64,000 nt of DNA, from assembly GCA_951812325.1 (NCBI GenBank), contig OX638294.1:2520859-2584858 (forward strand). Direction: 5' to 3'. Of the stretch, positions 42,813 through 51,279 are shown piece after piece. Numbering within the stretch: the first letter of the stretch is position 1; each line of letters begins with the position of its first letter. Under the pieces are notes generated by a model. That model saw only the letters and a list, made by a program, of their open reading frames with translations, searched no databases and was not told where the DNA came from. The stretch comes from an uncultured Thermoanaerobaculia bacterium (GTDB lineage Bacteria; Acidobacteriota; Thermoanaerobaculia; Multivoradales; Multivoraceae). A program made the position numbers and the translations under genes.

Positions 42813-43604
42813 CTAGAGCTCGTCCGCGAGGCCATCCTTCAGCCGGGCGAACAGCGCGCCGCCCAGGACCACGGCGGCGGCGGTGCAGACGAGCAGGGAA
42901 ACCGGACTGACCTGCAGCCCTCCGCCGAGAAACGCGGCCCGGTAGAGGTAGACGAGCCCCGTCAGCGGGTTGAGCTCCAGCAGCTGTCGAATCGACTCCT
43001 TCTCGATGAAGTTCACCGAATAGATGATCGGGGTGACGTAGAACCAGGTGTTCAGAACCAGGCCCGCGGCCTGGGCCACATCCCGGAAGTAGACGTTCAC
43101 CGCCGCCAGACCCAGGCCAAGGCCGAAGGTCAGCGCCGCCTGGAGCGGCGCCGCGACCAGCAGGAGAGGCAGGCTGGCAACCGAGAGCTCCCCCATCACG
43201 GCTAGGACGACGATGAACGCCGCGGCGCCCACCGCCGCGTGGAGCAGCGCGCCGAGCACCAGGGACGCCACCAGCAGCTCGCCCGGCAGCCGCATCTTCT
43301 TGACCAGATCCGCGTTGTCCGTGAACGCCGAGGCCGAGCGACTGACCGCTTCATGGATTGCCATCCACGGCAGCAGGCCGCAGAACAGGAAGACGCCGAA
43401 GTTGCCGGTCCGCTCCCCGTCGAGCGGGAACCGCAGGACGAAGGAGAACACGAAGGTGAAGAGCAGGAGCTGCCACAGCGGGTTGAGCAGCGACCAGACC
43501 AGACCCAACGCCGAGCCCGCGTAGCGCGAGCGCAGGTTGCGGACGACGAGTTCGCGCAGCAGGAAGAGGTGCTGGCGGAGCAGGCGGGAACGTGGATCCT
43601 GCAT
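42813..43604 (-). CDS. ABC-2 type polysaccharide exporter permease (Wzm/TagG-like)
   Basis: Inner-membrane permease of 263 residues for export of a polysaccharide or O-antigen-like chain. It starts LLRELVVRNLRSRYAGSALGLVWSLLNPL, the usual N-terminal signature, followed by six hydrophobic segments with NVYFRDVAQ and FYVTPIIYSV characteristic of the family. The ATG 43604 start gives the normal length; the open frame further upstream is not needed. The ATPase partner that normally lies next door is absent from both sides. A copy of the last ~100 bases lies at 45335-45440. Confidence 0.9.
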   Translation of the reverse strand: MQDPRSRLLRQHLFLLRELVVRNLRSRYAGSALGLVWSLLNPLWQLLLFTFVFSFVLRFPLDGERTGNFGVFLFCGLLPWMAIHEAVSRSASAFTDNADLVKKMRLPGELLVASLVLGALLHAAVGAAAFIVVLAVMGELSVASLPLLLVAAPLQAALTFGLGLGLAAVNVYFRDVAQAAGLVLNTWFYVTPIIYSVNFIEKESIRQLLELNPLTGLVYLYRAAFLGGGLQVSPVSLLVCTAAAVVLGGALFARLKDGLADEL

Positions 43605-43973
43605 GCTCGACAACCGTGTGACTTCCGTACGACGCCGCTCAGCGACCCCGGAAGCATAGTGCCAGGCGTTGCCAGCGGCGCCGGCAGGCGGGCGGCAAGC
43701 GCGCCGCCGCCGACCGTCGTGCGCGCAAGCCGCGGCGGCCTCTACGCGGAGAGCGTTGGACAGCGGCGCCACTGTGTCACGTACCTTGACAAAGAGGGGG
43801 CCTCCTGTATAGTACTTCGCCAGTTGCCCGATAAAGCGTACAGATTCTCCACGCGAGACCATGCCGCAGGATGACTTGCCCGCAGGAAGAGAACCCCGTG
43901 CAGCCAATCGGCGCCCCTGCCCACCGCGACACCGGATCCCGGAGCCGGCGCATACCACTGGAGTGATCCCCCG
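43605..43973. other. Divergent intergenic region
   Basis: 369 bases between the permease (minus) and the secreted-protein gene (plus). It contains the strong promoter listed separately; nothing else is recognised. Confidence 0.5.
43786..43813 (+). promoter_or_regulatory. Sigma-70-like promoter
   Basis: TTGACA at 43786-43791 and TATAGT at 43808-43813, with a 16-base spacer. It reads toward the gene at 43974, leaving a leader of about 150 bases. It is the clearest -35/-10 pair in the window. Confidence 0.7.
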
Positions 43974-45260
43974 ATGCGTTCCATCGTACTCTACGCCCTC
44001 ACCATCGCGCTGACCTTCGCGCCCGCCTACGGACAGACCGTCTTCGAACTCGTGAAGGCAAGCGGCGAGGGGGACCTGCGTCCGGCTCACAAGGCTCAGG
44101 CGCTGACCGTCCTTGAACAGGTCAGGACAAGTCCCGAGCGCGGCCTGTTTCCGGAAGGACTTCCTGCCGCAGAGAGCCGGCTTCCTGATGGTGCTTCCGC
44201 CGAGACCGGAACCGACTTCACGGTACGAGGCTCCGGGGGAGGGGACGTGAATCTGCCCTATCCGCTCACGGACGGAGTCTGGACCGCTACTCTTTCCACT
44301 ACCAGCACACATCATTCTTTCTGGCTGGATAACGCTCCGGACGAGCCCTACAATACGGAAAACCTGTTCTGCACAGCCTCGGTTTGCTCAGTCCAGGTCG
44401 GCTACAGCCGAACGAGGCAGTGGTTCCTCGTCAGCGGCTCGAGAAACATGTCCATAAGGCCCCATATTGCTGCTGACGATGACTGGGTCATCCGGTTTGT
44501 CAAGGATGGGTCAACCCCATCATTTGTCGCAGCGAGCAACCTTCCTGAAGTCGTTTCTGCCGAGACCGAAACCGACTTCACGGCACGAGGCTCCGGGGGC
44601 ACCGTGGGCGGGGAGAACGTGAATCTGCCCTATCCGCTCACGGCCGGAATCTGGACCGCTACTCTTTCTACTGCCAACAACACTCAGCACACTTTTGTCC
44701 TGGACAGTAACGAGCCCTACAATTCGGAGAGGGTGTTCTGCTCGGTCTTGGCTTGCCAGGTCCAGGTTGGCAACAGCCGAACGGCGAACCGGCTTCTCGT
44801 AAGCGGTTCCATAGACATGTCCATATGGGTCAGAATGGATGCTGACGATGCCTGGGTCATCCGCTTTGTCAAGGAGAGTTCAACTCCATCGCCAGACCCC
44901 GACCCGAGCCCGGGCCCTTGTACTCCAACGACTGACGTGCTTCAGTTCGACGGCGGCTACGGGGTTCGCATGTGCTACGTCACCGGCGAAGGTGAGACCG
45001 GACAGGCGCAGGCCGGTGTATGGGCTTCCAGCCAATCCGGAATTCTCTGGTTCTTCAGCCGGGAGAACGCCGAGGTCCTGGTCAAGGTGCTGGACGGTTG
45101 CGAGTACAACGGACACCGATGGGTCTTCGTGGCGCCCGTGACGGACGTCGGCTTCGAACTGCGCGTCACCGCGCCGGACGGCGAAACCTGGACCCACACA
45201 AACACCGCAGGCACGACAGCCTCCACCAGAAGCGACACAAGCGCGTTCAGATGCCGTTAG
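43974..45260 (+). CDS. Secreted repeat protein sharing the C-terminal domain of the Asp-Pro proteins
   Basis: Exported protein of 428 residues; function unknown. Signal peptide MRSIVLYALTIALTFAPAYGQ. Residues ~75-180 and ~190-300 are two copies of one domain (DFTxRGSGG, NLPYPLT-GxWTATLST, VQVGxSRT, LLVSGS, DDxWVIRFVK), each with a Cys pair. A short SPDPDPSPGP linker leads to one copy of the ~115-residue C-terminal domain (GILWFF, NAEVLVKVLDGC, NGHRWVFVAPVTDV, DTSAFRCR). Two domain families are thus combined modularly across three genes in this region. It has its own promoter at 43786. Confidence 0.83.
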   Translation: MRSIVLYALTIALTFAPAYGQTVFELVKASGEGDLRPAHKAQALTVLEQVRTSPERGLFPEGLPAAESRLPDGASAETGTDFTVRGSGGGDVNLPYPLTDGVWTATLSTTSTHHSFWLDNAPDEPYNTENLFCTASVCSVQVGYSRTRQWFLVSGSRNMSIRPHIAADDDWVIRFVKDGSTPSFVAASNLPEVVSAETETDFTARGSGGTVGGENVNLPYPLTAGIWTATLSTANNTQHTFVLDSNEPYNSERVFCSVLACQVQVGNSRTANRLLVSGSIDMSIWVRMDADDAWVIRFVKESSTPSPDPDPSPGPCTPTTDVLQFDGGYGVRMCYVTGEGETGQAQAGVWASSQSGILWFFSRENAEVLVKVLDGCEYNGHRWVFVAPVTDVGFELRVTAPDGETWTHTNTAGTTASTRSDTSAFRCR

Positions 45261-45334
45261 CCTGGACCGAGGCACGCGATCTCTGAGCTCGACCCGGCCT
45301 CGTGGGCCCCTCATTCCCGGGAGGCGGGGCCGAA

Positions 45335-45440
45335 GGGCTCTTCCGGTTCAACCGGGCGAACAGCGCCCCCTCCCAGGACCACGGCGGCGACGGCGCAGAC
45401 GAGCAGGGGAACCGGACTGACCTGAGCCCTCCGCCGTACG
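45335..45440 (-). pseudogene. Fragment of the ABC permease 3' end
   Basis: About 100 bases match 42835-42935, the last ~35 codons of the permease, with small indels. It sits right after the secreted-protein gene. It implies that the 42.8-45.3 kb segment was once repeated, or rearranged around this point. The remaining bases of 45261-45512 show nothing else. Confidence 0.75.
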
Positions 45441-45512
45441 TCCGGAGATGCCACCGGATCCGGCAGCCGAGGCGGGAACCTCCGAGGCGTGCGCCAGTGC
45501 CGCCACTCTCCG

Positions 45513-46112
45513 TCAGTTCACGAAGAGCCGGTCAAGTGCGGTGAAGAGGGTGAGCAGCGAGCCGACGATCAGCAACATCCGCCAGGTCAGGTCGGCGCGG
45601 AGCTTCTCCTGGTTCACGTGGAGCGCTGCAACTTCCGCCTTCGTGGCATGGTGGGCGAGCCCGGCCCGAAGCGCGGTGAAGTCCGCATTCGTGGCGGCCT
45701 GAAGCTCGGCGAGATCCGCCTTCGTGGCGGAGCGATGCGCGGTGAAGTCCGCATTCATGGCGGCCTGAAGCTCGGCGAGATCCGCCTTCGTGGCGGAGCG
45801 ATGCGCGGCGAGGTCCGCCTTCGTGGCGGTCTGAAGCTCGGCGAGATCCGCCTTCGTGGCGGCCCGAAGCTCGACGAGATCCGCCTTCGTGGCGGCCCGA
45901 AGCTCGGTGAGGTCCGCCTTCGTGGCGGCCTGAAGCTCGGCGAGGTCCGCCTTCGTGGCGGCCTGAAGCTCGGCGAGGTCCGCCTTCGTGGCAACTCCCT
46001 CGACTGAGGTCTTGCGGATCGTCTCCGTAACGGCTTCGGCATGCGGTGTGTCCATTCCGGCCCTTTCCATGGCCCGAACCGCCGCGTGCGTATCAAACGT
46101 TGAAAGGCTCAT
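45513..46112 (-). CDS. Coiled-coil membrane protein with 11-residue repeats (DUF1640-like)
   Basis: 199 residues. A short N-terminal domain (FDTHAAVRAMERAGMDTPHAEAVTETIRK) like that of DUF1640/CCDC90 proteins is followed by about ten tandem 11-residue units of ATKADLAELQA type. A C-terminal membrane helix (MLLIVGSLLTLFTAL) anchors it. Eleven-residue units are hendecads, which form right-handed or straight coiled coils, so the protein is probably a membrane-anchored oligomeric rod. ATG 46112 is chosen because GGAAGAG lies before it and the domain starts there. Its role is unknown. Confidence 0.82.
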   Translation of the reverse strand: MSLSTFDTHAAVRAMERAGMDTPHAEAVTETIRKTSVEGVATKADLAELQAATKADLAELQAATKADLTELRAATKADLVELRAATKADLAELQTATKADLAAHRSATKADLAELQAAMNADFTAHRSATKADLAELQAATNADFTALRAGLAHHATKAEVAALHVNQEKLRADLTWRMLLIVGSLLTLFTALDRLFVN

Positions 46113-46461
46113 GCAATCTTGCTCTTCCTGGGACGCCTGCTGCCAACCCAAGACCGACAGGACCCATTATCCCACGGAAATGGACGGGGAGCCGCTCCGC
46201 CGCAGGCGTCCCTTCTGCAACGGCCCGGCTCAAACGCCAACGCGAAGCGCCGCGACCCGCTCACCGCGCGGCGGCATCACCCTGACGGGGGACGCCGCAG
46301 GAGCGGGTCGGTGCGAGCAGCCGCGCCTCTACAGACCAGGACGAATAGCAGGGCCGGTTCTCATCGCCGCGGTCCGGCGATGCCCGCAAGAAAGGAGGCC
46401 GCAACCCCAGAGCACTCGCAGCGTGACTTCCGCCACGGCTGTCACGGACTGCCGCGGGCTA
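46113..46461. other. Intergenic region, nothing recognised
   Basis: 349 bases between the P8 stop and the coiled-coil gene start. No promoter, repeat or gene is evident; open frames here are short and composition-driven. Confidence 0.5.
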
Positions 46462-47547
46462 TCAGGGGCAGACAACCGTGAAGGTCATCTTCCCGGCCTC
46501 GCCGGCCTCGCCTCCGGTCAGCGTGAGCGAGGGCGTCACCTGGTCCTTCGCGGCGCCGTCAGGGTCCAGCCGCGCGATGACGTCGACGTGCAGGGGGAAG
46601 TTGTTCGCCGTGCTGCAGTAGGCGCTGTCCGCCGCGATGGTGATCGTGGCGGCGCTGTCTGCTGTCGTCGCGGTCACGCCGCCTGACGGGAGAGCGGCGG
46701 CCTGCGAACCGGTGCGGGTCGAAATCGCGTAGCTGACGCTCTGCAAGCGGAGAGTTCCCCTGAGTGCGGTCGTCGCGAGTTCCGGGTGGCCGAGCCCTGC
46801 GTTTCCGGCCGGGTCCGTCGTGTAGTGGCCGCTCCCGTTCGCCCACAGGTCGACAAGGACCTCCACCGTGCCGGTCCCGGAGGGCCGGGTGACGGCGCCC
46901 TCGTGCGGGATCCACGCGACCGCTCCGGTAATGGCGTTCGTGCTCGTCGCCTGGATGAGCGAGCCGCCGTCGCCCAGCGCGCAGTCGGTGTTCCGGCGGT
47001 TGTAGATCGTCCCCGACCTGTCGTAGCCACACTTCCTGAGTGCAGCCGTGGGCGGCTCCGGCAGGATGTTCGGCAGCAGGCCGACGCGGCCCGTCGCGGT
47101 CTCCTTGAGGTAGACCGCGCCTGTGCCCATCGTCATCGTGACGCCGTCTCCGGCGCTCGCGATGTCGACGGTCTCGTTCTCGAGGATGTCCCGGTTGACC
47201 AGGGAGCCCACGGCCGAGTTCATGTCGTCGGTGATCCAGTACCAACCGCCGTCCGCCAGACCGGCGATCTGCAGGGAACCGCCTTCCCGCCCGCAGGCGA
47301 GGCCGTTTTCCCGGTTGAACAACTGCGAAGCCGTGCCGAGGTCGACGCGAGCCGGGCCGGTGGTCGTGACGCTGCCGCATGAGGCGACGAAGACGACCTT
47401 GTCCGCTCCCTCGGCAACCGTCCCGATGAACCCGCCCTCTCCCTTGAAGTAGGGAGCAATGTGGTCGCAGTCGTTGCAGACCACCTGCTGAGCAACCGCG
47501 GTTGCCGGAATTGCGGCCAGAATCATGGCGGTGGCGAAGCGTTTCAT
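46462..47547 (-). CDS. Eight-cysteine secreted protein P8
   Basis: 361-residue and most divergent family member. Signal peptide MKRFATAMILAAIPATAVAQ, then CNDCDHIAPYFKGEGG in place of CxxCTHDVxxYMGDGG. All eight cysteines, GVTMTMGTGAVYLKETATGRVGLLP and VDLWANGSGHYTT are still recognisable. It ends VVCP without a tail. The start at ATG 47547 has only a weak ribosome site. It lies downstream of P9 on the same strand, behind a strong hairpin. Confidence 0.83.
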   Translation of the reverse strand: MKRFATAMILAAIPATAVAQQVVCNDCDHIAPYFKGEGGFIGTVAEGADKVVFVASCGSVTTTGPARVDLGTASQLFNRENGLACGREGGSLQIAGLADGGWYWITDDMNSAVGSLVNRDILENETVDIASAGDGVTMTMGTGAVYLKETATGRVGLLPNILPEPPTAALRKCGYDRSGTIYNRRNTDCALGDGGSLIQATSTNAITGAVAWIPHEGAVTRPSGTGTVEVLVDLWANGSGHYTTDPAGNAGLGHPELATTALRGTLRLQSVSYAISTRTGSQAAALPSGGVTATTADSAATITIAADSAYCSTANNFPLHVDVIARLDPDGAAKDQVTPSLTLTGGEAGEAGKMTFTVVCP

Positions 47548-47745
47548 CAAAGGTCCGGTCTCTGAAAGCGGCGCCATTCAAGGGAGCGGCCCAGCCTTGG
47601 CAGCCCCGCGGCGAGAGTCCGCGTCGCACCGAGAGCGGCCAAGGGGCCCGTCCAGCAAGACGCGACGATCCGAGGGTTGTCCGAGGCGCGCAGTCTATCC
47701 CAGGATGCTGCCCCGGGGGCCCTGCCCCAGCTCTGGAATGCGAAA

Positions 47746-47777
47746 CCTCCGCGCCGGGCGCAAGCCCGACGCGGAGG
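47746..47777 (-). terminator. Strong hairpin downstream of P9
   Basis: CCTCCGCG and CGCGGAGG pair fully, continued by CGGGC/GCCCG after one mismatch, with a 4-base loop (GCAA on the plus strand). It lies 58-89 bases past the P9 stop; read on the minus strand it is followed only by TTT. It is probably a terminator separating P9 from P8. Confidence 0.5.
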
Positions 47778-47834
47778 CATCAACTTGAAGTCGTCCTTCC
47801 CCTCCTGCCGGAGGGGAAGATCGGCTGTTCCCCC

Positions 47835-48974
47835 TTACTCGACGGGGAACGGGTTGTCCGGCACCAGCTCCTGGCCCTGATTCGCGGCCGAAGCCCCGGG
47901 ACACACGACCGTGAAGCTCAGGCCTCCGACCTTGCCGCTCGCGTCCCGCACGATGCTGGGCGTCACCTGGTCCGCGTCCGTTGCAGTGGCCATCAGCGCG
48001 TCGATCTTCACCGACGCAGCAACGCTGGCCGTCGCGCTGCAGCTCGCTTCGTGTTTCGCGATGGTGACCGTGGCGGCGTCCGAATCCACTGAGTAGTCGA
48101 CGCCGGCCTTCGGGGTACCAGCCGTGATGGTGGGCGGCGCCGCGCCGCTGCCGGCCGACACCGCGTAGGTGACGCCGGTGAAGCGGTTGGCCGCGCGCGC
48201 CGCGGTCCCCGCAGTCGCCGACTGTCCGAGCTCCACTTTGTCGGCGACGTTCGAGAAGTGGCCGCTCCCGTTCCCCCACAGGTCGACCACGATCGCGATC
48301 TCGCCTGCCCCGGCGGGCCGCGTGACGGTGGCCCCGTCCATGATTCGCACCACCGCCCCGGTAATGGCGTTCGTGCTGGTCGCCAGGGTGGTCGTGCCGC
48401 CGTCGCCCAGCGCGCACGAAGTGTTCACGGCTTTCTTGCCGCTGAAGCCGCACTTCCTGAGCGCAGTCATCGGCGGCTCCGGCAGGATGGTCGGCAACAG
48501 GCCGAGACGGCCGGTCGCGGTCTCCTTGAGGAGGACGGCGCCCAAGCCATCACGCATCGTCACGCTGGGACCGGGGTTCGTGATCTCGGTCTTCGTGTTC
48601 TTGAGGATATTTTTGTTGATCAAGGCGCCCACGGCCGAGTTCGCCTCCTCCGTGATCCAGTACCAACCGCCGTCCTTGACCGGGCCGAGCTGCATGCGGC
48701 TCGTCTCCTCTGTGCAGACGAGGCCGGCATCCATGAACTGGACCATGACCACGCCGTCGTTGTTGGGCCTGAGTTCGCCACTCTGGGTGATACCCCCGCA
48801 AGTGGAGACCCAAGTCACCTTGTCTGCGCCGTCGGCCTCTGCGATGAATCCCCCATTGCCCCTGAAGACGGAGACGTCATGGGTGCAGGCATCGCAAGTG
48901 ACGGTCTGACCGAAGGCCATCGCCGGAATCGCGCAGAGAACCAGCGCGATCGTGATGTGCTTCATCAGCTTCAT
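47835..48974 (-). CDS. Eight-cysteine secreted protein P9
   Basis: 379-residue family member with signal peptide MKLMKHITIALVLCAIPAMAFGQ, CDACTHDVSVFRGNGG, all eight cysteines, and the full tail ending QELVPDNPFPVE. The start at ATG 48974 follows AAGGAGAAAG. It is preceded by the same leader as P2, P5 and P6, with the GCGGC-GAGA-GCCGC hairpin next to the ribosome site and the structured element at 49069-49156. Confidence 0.85.
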   Translation of the reverse strand: MKLMKHITIALVLCAIPAMAFGQTVTCDACTHDVSVFRGNGGFIAEADGADKVTWVSTCGGITQSGELRPNNDGVVMVQFMDAGLVCTEETSRMQLGPVKDGGWYWITEEANSAVGALINKNILKNTKTEITNPGPSVTMRDGLGAVLLKETATGRLGLLPTILPEPPMTALRKCGFSGKKAVNTSCALGDGGTTTLATSTNAITGAVVRIMDGATVTRPAGAGEIAIVVDLWGNGSGHFSNVADKVELGQSATAGTAARAANRFTGVTYAVSAGSGAAPPTITAGTPKAGVDYSVDSDAATVTIAKHEASCSATASVAASVKIDALMATATDADQVTPSIVRDASGKVGGLSFTVVCPGASAANQGQELVPDNPFPVE

Positions 48975-49068
48975 CAGTTTCTTTCTCCTTGAGCGGCTCT
49001 CGCCGCCGTTCGTTTCGGCCAGACTCTCCCAAGCCTGACCAAGGTTGTTCGATCCGAAGATCAAAGCC

Positions 49069-49156
49069 GCGACGGTGCGGACTACCCGCGTTGCCACAGC
49101 AGCTGACGTTTCGCTGGACGACCGGACGCGGGCTCAACCGAGCCGCCGACCGTCGC
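49069..49156 (-). promoter_or_regulatory. Candidate structured RNA leader element of P9
   Basis: 88 bases with a perfect closing stem GCGACGG/CCGTCGC, where the second pair is C-G instead of the T-A of P5. The hairpin is GGCTC-GGTT-GAGCC and the invariant core is present. It ends 95 bases before the P9 ATG. A GGTAGAGT variant of the promoter-like box lies upstream at 49225-49232. The rest, up to 49495, holds nothing recognised. Confidence 0.55.
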
Positions 49157-49495
49157 CCCAGCTGATGCTGCGCATCACCTCCCGCTAAAAGACTTCAAGG
49201 CCGTCTATCCAAAGACATGCTGGAACTCTACCGGAAACGGCCGTACACGTCCAATCCGGACTCGGGCCGACTGGACCCAGCCGAACGGTCCGTTCCCGCG
49301 ACGATCCCTGCAAGGCTGATCACTATAGGGGCTCCGAGAGGATTCGTCAAGGGGTTCGCGGGCAGAAACATCCCGGAGCGTCTGGAGGCAAGTTGTTGAT
49401 TCTTCGGGAGTTGCGCGCGAAGAGGGCAGCCCTGGACACGATGCTGCGACTGGCGGACCCCGCCGGGACGTTCCAGCTGACCTGAATCAGGGCGG

Positions 49496-50656
49496 TCAGG
49501 GCGGAGCGTCCCAGTGGAACGTTCGCGGCGCCTCTTCGCCGGGCGCCGGAGAAACCACGCCCACCCGCTCCGCCTCCAGCGCCGGAACCAGCGTGCGGCC
49601 GGCCACGCCGAGGCGATACTCCCTGCTGGTTGCCGCAGCCTCCAGGCGCCGCACGGCGGAGAAGTGGACGCCTTCGCCCGTGGCCAGCGGTTGCCCGTGC
49701 TCGTTCCGCTCGCCGATCGGCCGACCGTAGCGGCCCCACAGCCGGTAGACGAGCGACATCGAGTTCCCCTGACGACCGAGCTCGTCCGGAGCGAGGGCCT
49801 GGACGGCCTCCGGCCGCAGAGCGAGACCGGCGGCGTGAGCCCTGGTCCACATCCAGAGCAGGGCGCGATCGGAGAGCGCCGTGGCCGGCCCGCCGCCGCC
49901 GACATCGCTGTGCACGCCCGGAAACCAGACTTGCGCCACGTCCTGGCCCGGCGCCGGCCGGTTGGTCCACAGCGTGGGGGCGAACGGACGGCGTTCCTCG
50001 TCGATCGCCACCGCGTGGCAGGCGTGCCGGATGTGACGGTCGAGCCGCACGTCGTGGAAACGGTGTCGGCGGGCGCCGATCCAGTTCAGCCAGGCGACAG
50101 GCACGCCGAGGGCGCCGACCGTGTCCCAGACGCCGATGAAGTGGACCGCCCGGAGCGCGTCGTCGGCGCCGGTAGCGCCGCTCAGCGCGAACCGCTCCAC
50201 GTGGCGCTCGGCGCTGTCGGCGCGGGCGGCGCCCCGGCGCTGTCGATAGATCACCATGCCCCGGTGGGCGACCAGGCCGACGGGCTGACCGGCCGAGGCG
50301 CAGCGCTCCGGGTCCGGGACGCCGCACAGGCCGATCAGGCCGGCCAGGGAACGCGCGGTGTAGGCCCCGCGGCTGTAGCCGAACAGGAAGAGTCGATCGC
50401 CCGGGCGGTAGTTCGAACCGAGCCAGACGTAGGCGAGCTCCACGTTGCGAGCAAGACCCAGCCCCACCACACCGCCCCGGACGCGGTCGAAGCGGCCGGT
50501 GCCGACGCCGCGGTCGTAGTAGCGGAGCTGCCGCGTCCCCGGCCCGGTCGAGGCGGGGAGCGCCTGGTGCGTCTTGACGACGTTCGTGGGCGAGGCCCGG
50601 TCGTCGCTGTTCCAGGTGCCGTCGAAGCAGAGGACGATGTTGCGCGGGCGGGCCAA
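49496..50656 (-). CDS. DUF2235 alpha/beta-hydrolase
   Basis: 386 residues. NIVLCFDGTWNSDD opens the DUF2235 domain. The nucleophile elbow GYSRGA, an acid in GVWDTVGALG and the His of GVHSDVGGG form a credible Ser-Asp-His triad. The family includes type VI secretion phospholipase effectors (Tle1-like), but many members are stand-alone housekeeping hydrolases. No secretion genes, VgrG or immunity gene are seen nearby, so the substrate is open. There is no signal peptide. The downstream region carries the P9 leader. Confidence 0.88.
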   Translation of the reverse strand: MARPRNIVLCFDGTWNSDDRASPTNVVKTHQALPASTGPGTRQLRYYDRGVGTGRFDRVRGGVVGLGLARNVELAYVWLGSNYRPGDRLFLFGYSRGAYTARSLAGLIGLCGVPDPERCASAGQPVGLVAHRGMVIYRQRRGAARADSAERHVERFALSGATGADDALRAVHFIGVWDTVGALGVPVAWLNWIGARRHRFHDVRLDRHIRHACHAVAIDEERRPFAPTLWTNRPAPGQDVAQVWFPGVHSDVGGGGPATALSDRALLWMWTRAHAAGLALRPEAVQALAPDELGRQGNSMSLVYRLWGRYGRPIGERNEHGQPLATGEGVHFSAVRRLEAAATSREYRLGVAGRTLVPALEAERVGVVSPAPGEEAPRTFHWDAPP

Positions 50657-50692
50657 AACGGGCCTAAGAGGTTCAGGCGGAGCGCGCGAAGG

Positions 50693-51028
50693 TTAGCCGA
50701 TGCGGAACAGGTTCTGCATCTGCATCGCCAGGCCCATGTCGCCGGCGATGCGCAGGCGGCCGGTCATGAAGGCCGTCATGCCGTCCAGGGCGCCGGAGGT
50801 GAGCTCGACGTAGTCGGCCGCCTCCATCGACACGGTCATCGTCGGCGCGTCGTGGGCGCCCTCGGTGACGGCGCAGGCGCCGTCCCTGATCGCGCAGTGC
50901 CAGACGCCGCCGCCGTCGCCGGAGAGATCGAACTGAATCACCACGTCGAGTCCGGCGGCGGCCTCCGGGTCGAGACGGTTGGGCATCTCGGCGAAGATGG
51001 CGCTGACGGAGGAGGCGGTATCGGTCAT
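50693..51028 (-). CDS. SCP2-like sterol/lipid-binding domain protein
   Basis: 111-residue stand-alone SCP2-type domain: VIQFDLSGDGGGVWHCAIRDGACAV, then APTMTVSMEAADYVELTSGALDGMTAFMTGRLRIAGDMGLAMQMQNLF, which is the lipid-binding core including the G(R/K)L-x-GD turn. Such proteins bind acyl chains or sterol-like ligands in the cytoplasm. The start at ATG 51028 has GGAGAT seven bases upstream. The open frame continues far upstream, but without homology. A terminator-like hairpin separates it from the peptidase gene. Confidence 0.9.
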   Translation of the reverse strand: MTDTASSVSAIFAEMPNRLDPEAAAGLDVVIQFDLSGDGGGVWHCAIRDGACAVTEGAHDAPTMTVSMEAADYVELTSGALDGMTAFMTGRLRIAGDMGLAMQMQNLFRIG

Positions 51029-51279
51029 GGGGATCTCCTGCGGTGGGGCAGACGTCGGGTTCGAGCCTATCGGGAGCGGCTTCGGCTTATGGCTCGTGCG
51101 CGCCGGATGCCGGCCGGAACCCGGGTGGCGCGGATCAGCGCCACCCGCGAACCAGTCCGTGCGCCCGTCCGCGGGCGCACGGATGGCAGGCGGGGCGCCT
51201 GTACCTTTGCCGGGTGGATTCTGGTCCCTGTCCGAGGCCGTTCGGGAGGCGAGTAGTCGTCGAGGCTGCGGTAGCTGTG

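Noticed and set aside
48975..49137. Leader peptide in the P-gene leaders (ATRVVRT...)
   Set aside because: The frame is interrupted early in P6 and diverges in P2, P5 and P9 while base pairing is kept, so an RNA element fits better.
49496..50656. Type VI secretion effector
   Set aside because: DUF2235 alone is not enough; no VgrG, Hcp, adaptor or immunity gene is nearby.
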